Assembly (NCBI GenBank): GCA_030649335.1
Contig: JAUSLL010000134.1
Coordinates: forward strand, 1-55,024
Direction of reading: 5' to 3'
Origin: Parvibaculum sp.
GTDB lineage: Bacteria > Pseudomonadota > Alphaproteobacteria > Parvibaculales > Parvibaculaceae
Length of the DNA: 55,024 bases
Of this stretch, positions 53,971 through 55,024 are shown piece by piece. The position numbers were made by a program, and so were the translations under genes. The notes beneath the pieces are model-generated. The model worked only from the letters and a program-made list of their open reading frames with translations, made no database searches and was not told where the DNA came from. The stretch's first letter is position 1, and each line of letters opens with the position of its first letter.

Positions 53971-55024
53971 ATGGCCTCGAAACCCATGGTGGTCGGCGAC
54001 GACGCGCACAAAGAACCTGTGGCACCGTTCCATCTGAATTTCACGCCGGGATTCCAGAACTGGTTGGCGCGCCACGATGCGGGCCTCGCTTTCTCGACCT
54101 ATTCCGCCGGTAAAGTGGTGATGATCGGGCGCGGACGCGACGGCAGTTACGCTGTGTCGGAACGCACATTCGATATGGCCATGGCGATTGCCTCGACCGA
54201 CGACGGCTTCATGCTGTCGATGCGCCATCAGGTCTGGCGCTTTGCCAATAGCTTGATGCCGGGACAAATCCACGAAGGCTGGGACCGGCTCTATCTGCCG
54301 CGCCAAGCCCATGTGACCGGCGCGGTTGACGTGCATGATCTCGCCATCGATCGCAAGGATCGGCTGCTCACCGTTGCAACCGGCTACAACTGCGTCGCGA
54401 GCCTCGATATGCGCGGCAGTTTCAATCCGATCTGGAAGCCGCCCTTCATCGACAAAATCGTTGGCGAGGACCGTTGCCATCTGAACGGCTTCTGCCTCGA
54501 AAACGGTATTCCTGCTTACGTGACCATCATCGGCACGTCGAACACACGCGGCGGCTGGCGCGAGCATCGCGCAGCCGGCGGCCTCGTGATGGATATGCGC
54601 AGCAATAAAATCGTGTGCGAAGGGCTCTCGATGCCGCATTCGCCGCGGCTCTACCGCGACAAGCTCTGGGTGCTGGAGGCAGGCACAGGCTGGTTCGGCT
54701 CGGTGGATCGCATGAACGGGAAATTCGAACAAGTCGCATGGTGCCCCGGCTTCGTGCGTGGCCTGCGCTTCATCGGTGACTATGCAATCATCGGCATTTC
54801 CAAGCCGCGCAATAAAGTGTTTGAAGGCCTGCCACTCGATCAGGAACTGGCGACACGCGGCGTCGAACCCGTCTGCGGCGTCTATATCGTCAATATCAAA
54901 ACCGGCGAAACAGAACACCGCATCGACATCACAGGTTCGGTCGAAGAACTCTACGACGTCATCACACTGCCCGGTGCCTTTGCTCCGCTGCTGGTGGGCT
55001 TGCAGGGCGATGAAGCAAAGAAGT
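53971..55024 (+). CDS. TIGR03032 family protein (runs to the window edge)
   Basis: At least 351 residues, with only one base after the last complete codon, so the gene may end just beyond the window. It begins MASKPMVVGDDAHKEPVAPF and shows FNWLARHDAGLAFSTYSAGK-like and HVTGAVDVHDLAIDRKDRLL segments, then VATGYNCVASLD, FCLENGIPAYVTIIGTSN and LSMPHSPRLYRDKLWVLEAG, which match the TIGR03032/DUF4915 family of unknown function. The repeated short beta-strand blocks suggest a beta-propeller. Family members are known in cyanobacteria and other bacteria. Start ATG follows GGAG that overlaps the preceding stop. Confidence 0.82.
   Translation, partial: MASKPMVVGDDAHKEPVAPFHLNFTPGFQNWLARHDAGLAFSTYSAGKVVMIGRGRDGSYAVSERTFDMAMAIASTDDGFMLSMRHQVWRFANSLMPGQIHEGWDRLYLPRQAHVTGAVDVHDLAIDRKDRLLTVATGYNCVASLDMRGSFNPIWKPPFIDKIVGEDRCHLNGFCLENGIPAYVTIIGTSNTRGGWREHRAAGGLVMDMRSNKIVCEGLSMPHSPRLYRDKLWVLEAGTGWFGSVDRMNGKFEQVAWCPGFVRGLRFIGDYAIIGISKPRNKVFEGLPLDQELATRGVEPVCGVYIVNIKTGETEHRIDITGSVEELYDVITLPGAFAPLLVGLQGDEAKK

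Overview
The window looks like a chromosomal segment of an alphaproteobacterium. The evidence is the block of neighbours murA - DUF2948 gene - hisD - UPF0262 gene - small phosphatase - infA - maf - RNase E/G - yacG - tRNA-Phe, which is typical of that class, GC-rich codon usage throughout, and a tRNA-His with no encoded G-1, a G1:U72 pair and A73. That acceptor type is known from a large alphaproteobacterial group (Rhizobiales, Rhodobacterales, Caulobacterales and relatives). The genus cannot be told from the sequence.

Layout. 1-2.5 kb: photolyase and a convergent SpoU-type RNA methyltransferase, then tRNA-Thr. 2.7-10.2 kb: the conserved housekeeping block. 10.3-23.5 kb: a sulfatase, two small proteins, a desaturase, an intracellular PHA depolymerase, a glutathione transferase, two SDRs, an AsmA protein, acetoacetyl-CoA synthetase and an epoxide-hydrolase-like enzyme. 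The depolymerase and acetoacetyl-CoA synthetase fit storage-polymer mobilisation. 23.7-27.6 kb: tRNA-His, a hybrid histidine kinase converging on a single-domain response regulator, and a second glutathione transferase behind two palindromes. 27.7-31.1 kb: a three-gene acyl-CoA unit (ligase, SDR, crotonase). 31.1-35.8 kb: a GH17-GT2 beta-glucan synthase of the NdvB type and an N-acyl-D-amino-acid deacylase-like amidohydrolase.

35.9-55.0 kb is the accessory and most unusual part. Two tandem paralogous genes of unknown function are followed by four consecutive, co-directional, paralogous autotransporter adhesin-like genes (about 1,100 to 1,370 residues each). Their passengers are built of irregular TLNG-type beta-helix repeats, carry only two cysteines, both at the mature N terminus, and end in conserved beta-barrels with a terminal Trp. 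A decayed third copy of the small paralogous gene is fused to the 3' end of the first autotransporter at an 11-bp microhomology. The array is followed closely by an unrecognised 330-residue protein and a TIGR03032-type protein that runs to the window edge. The array with these two genes is the best candidate here for an undescribed surface system; the functional link is inference from gene order.

Most long antisense reading frames are shadows of GC-rich genes and are not annotated.
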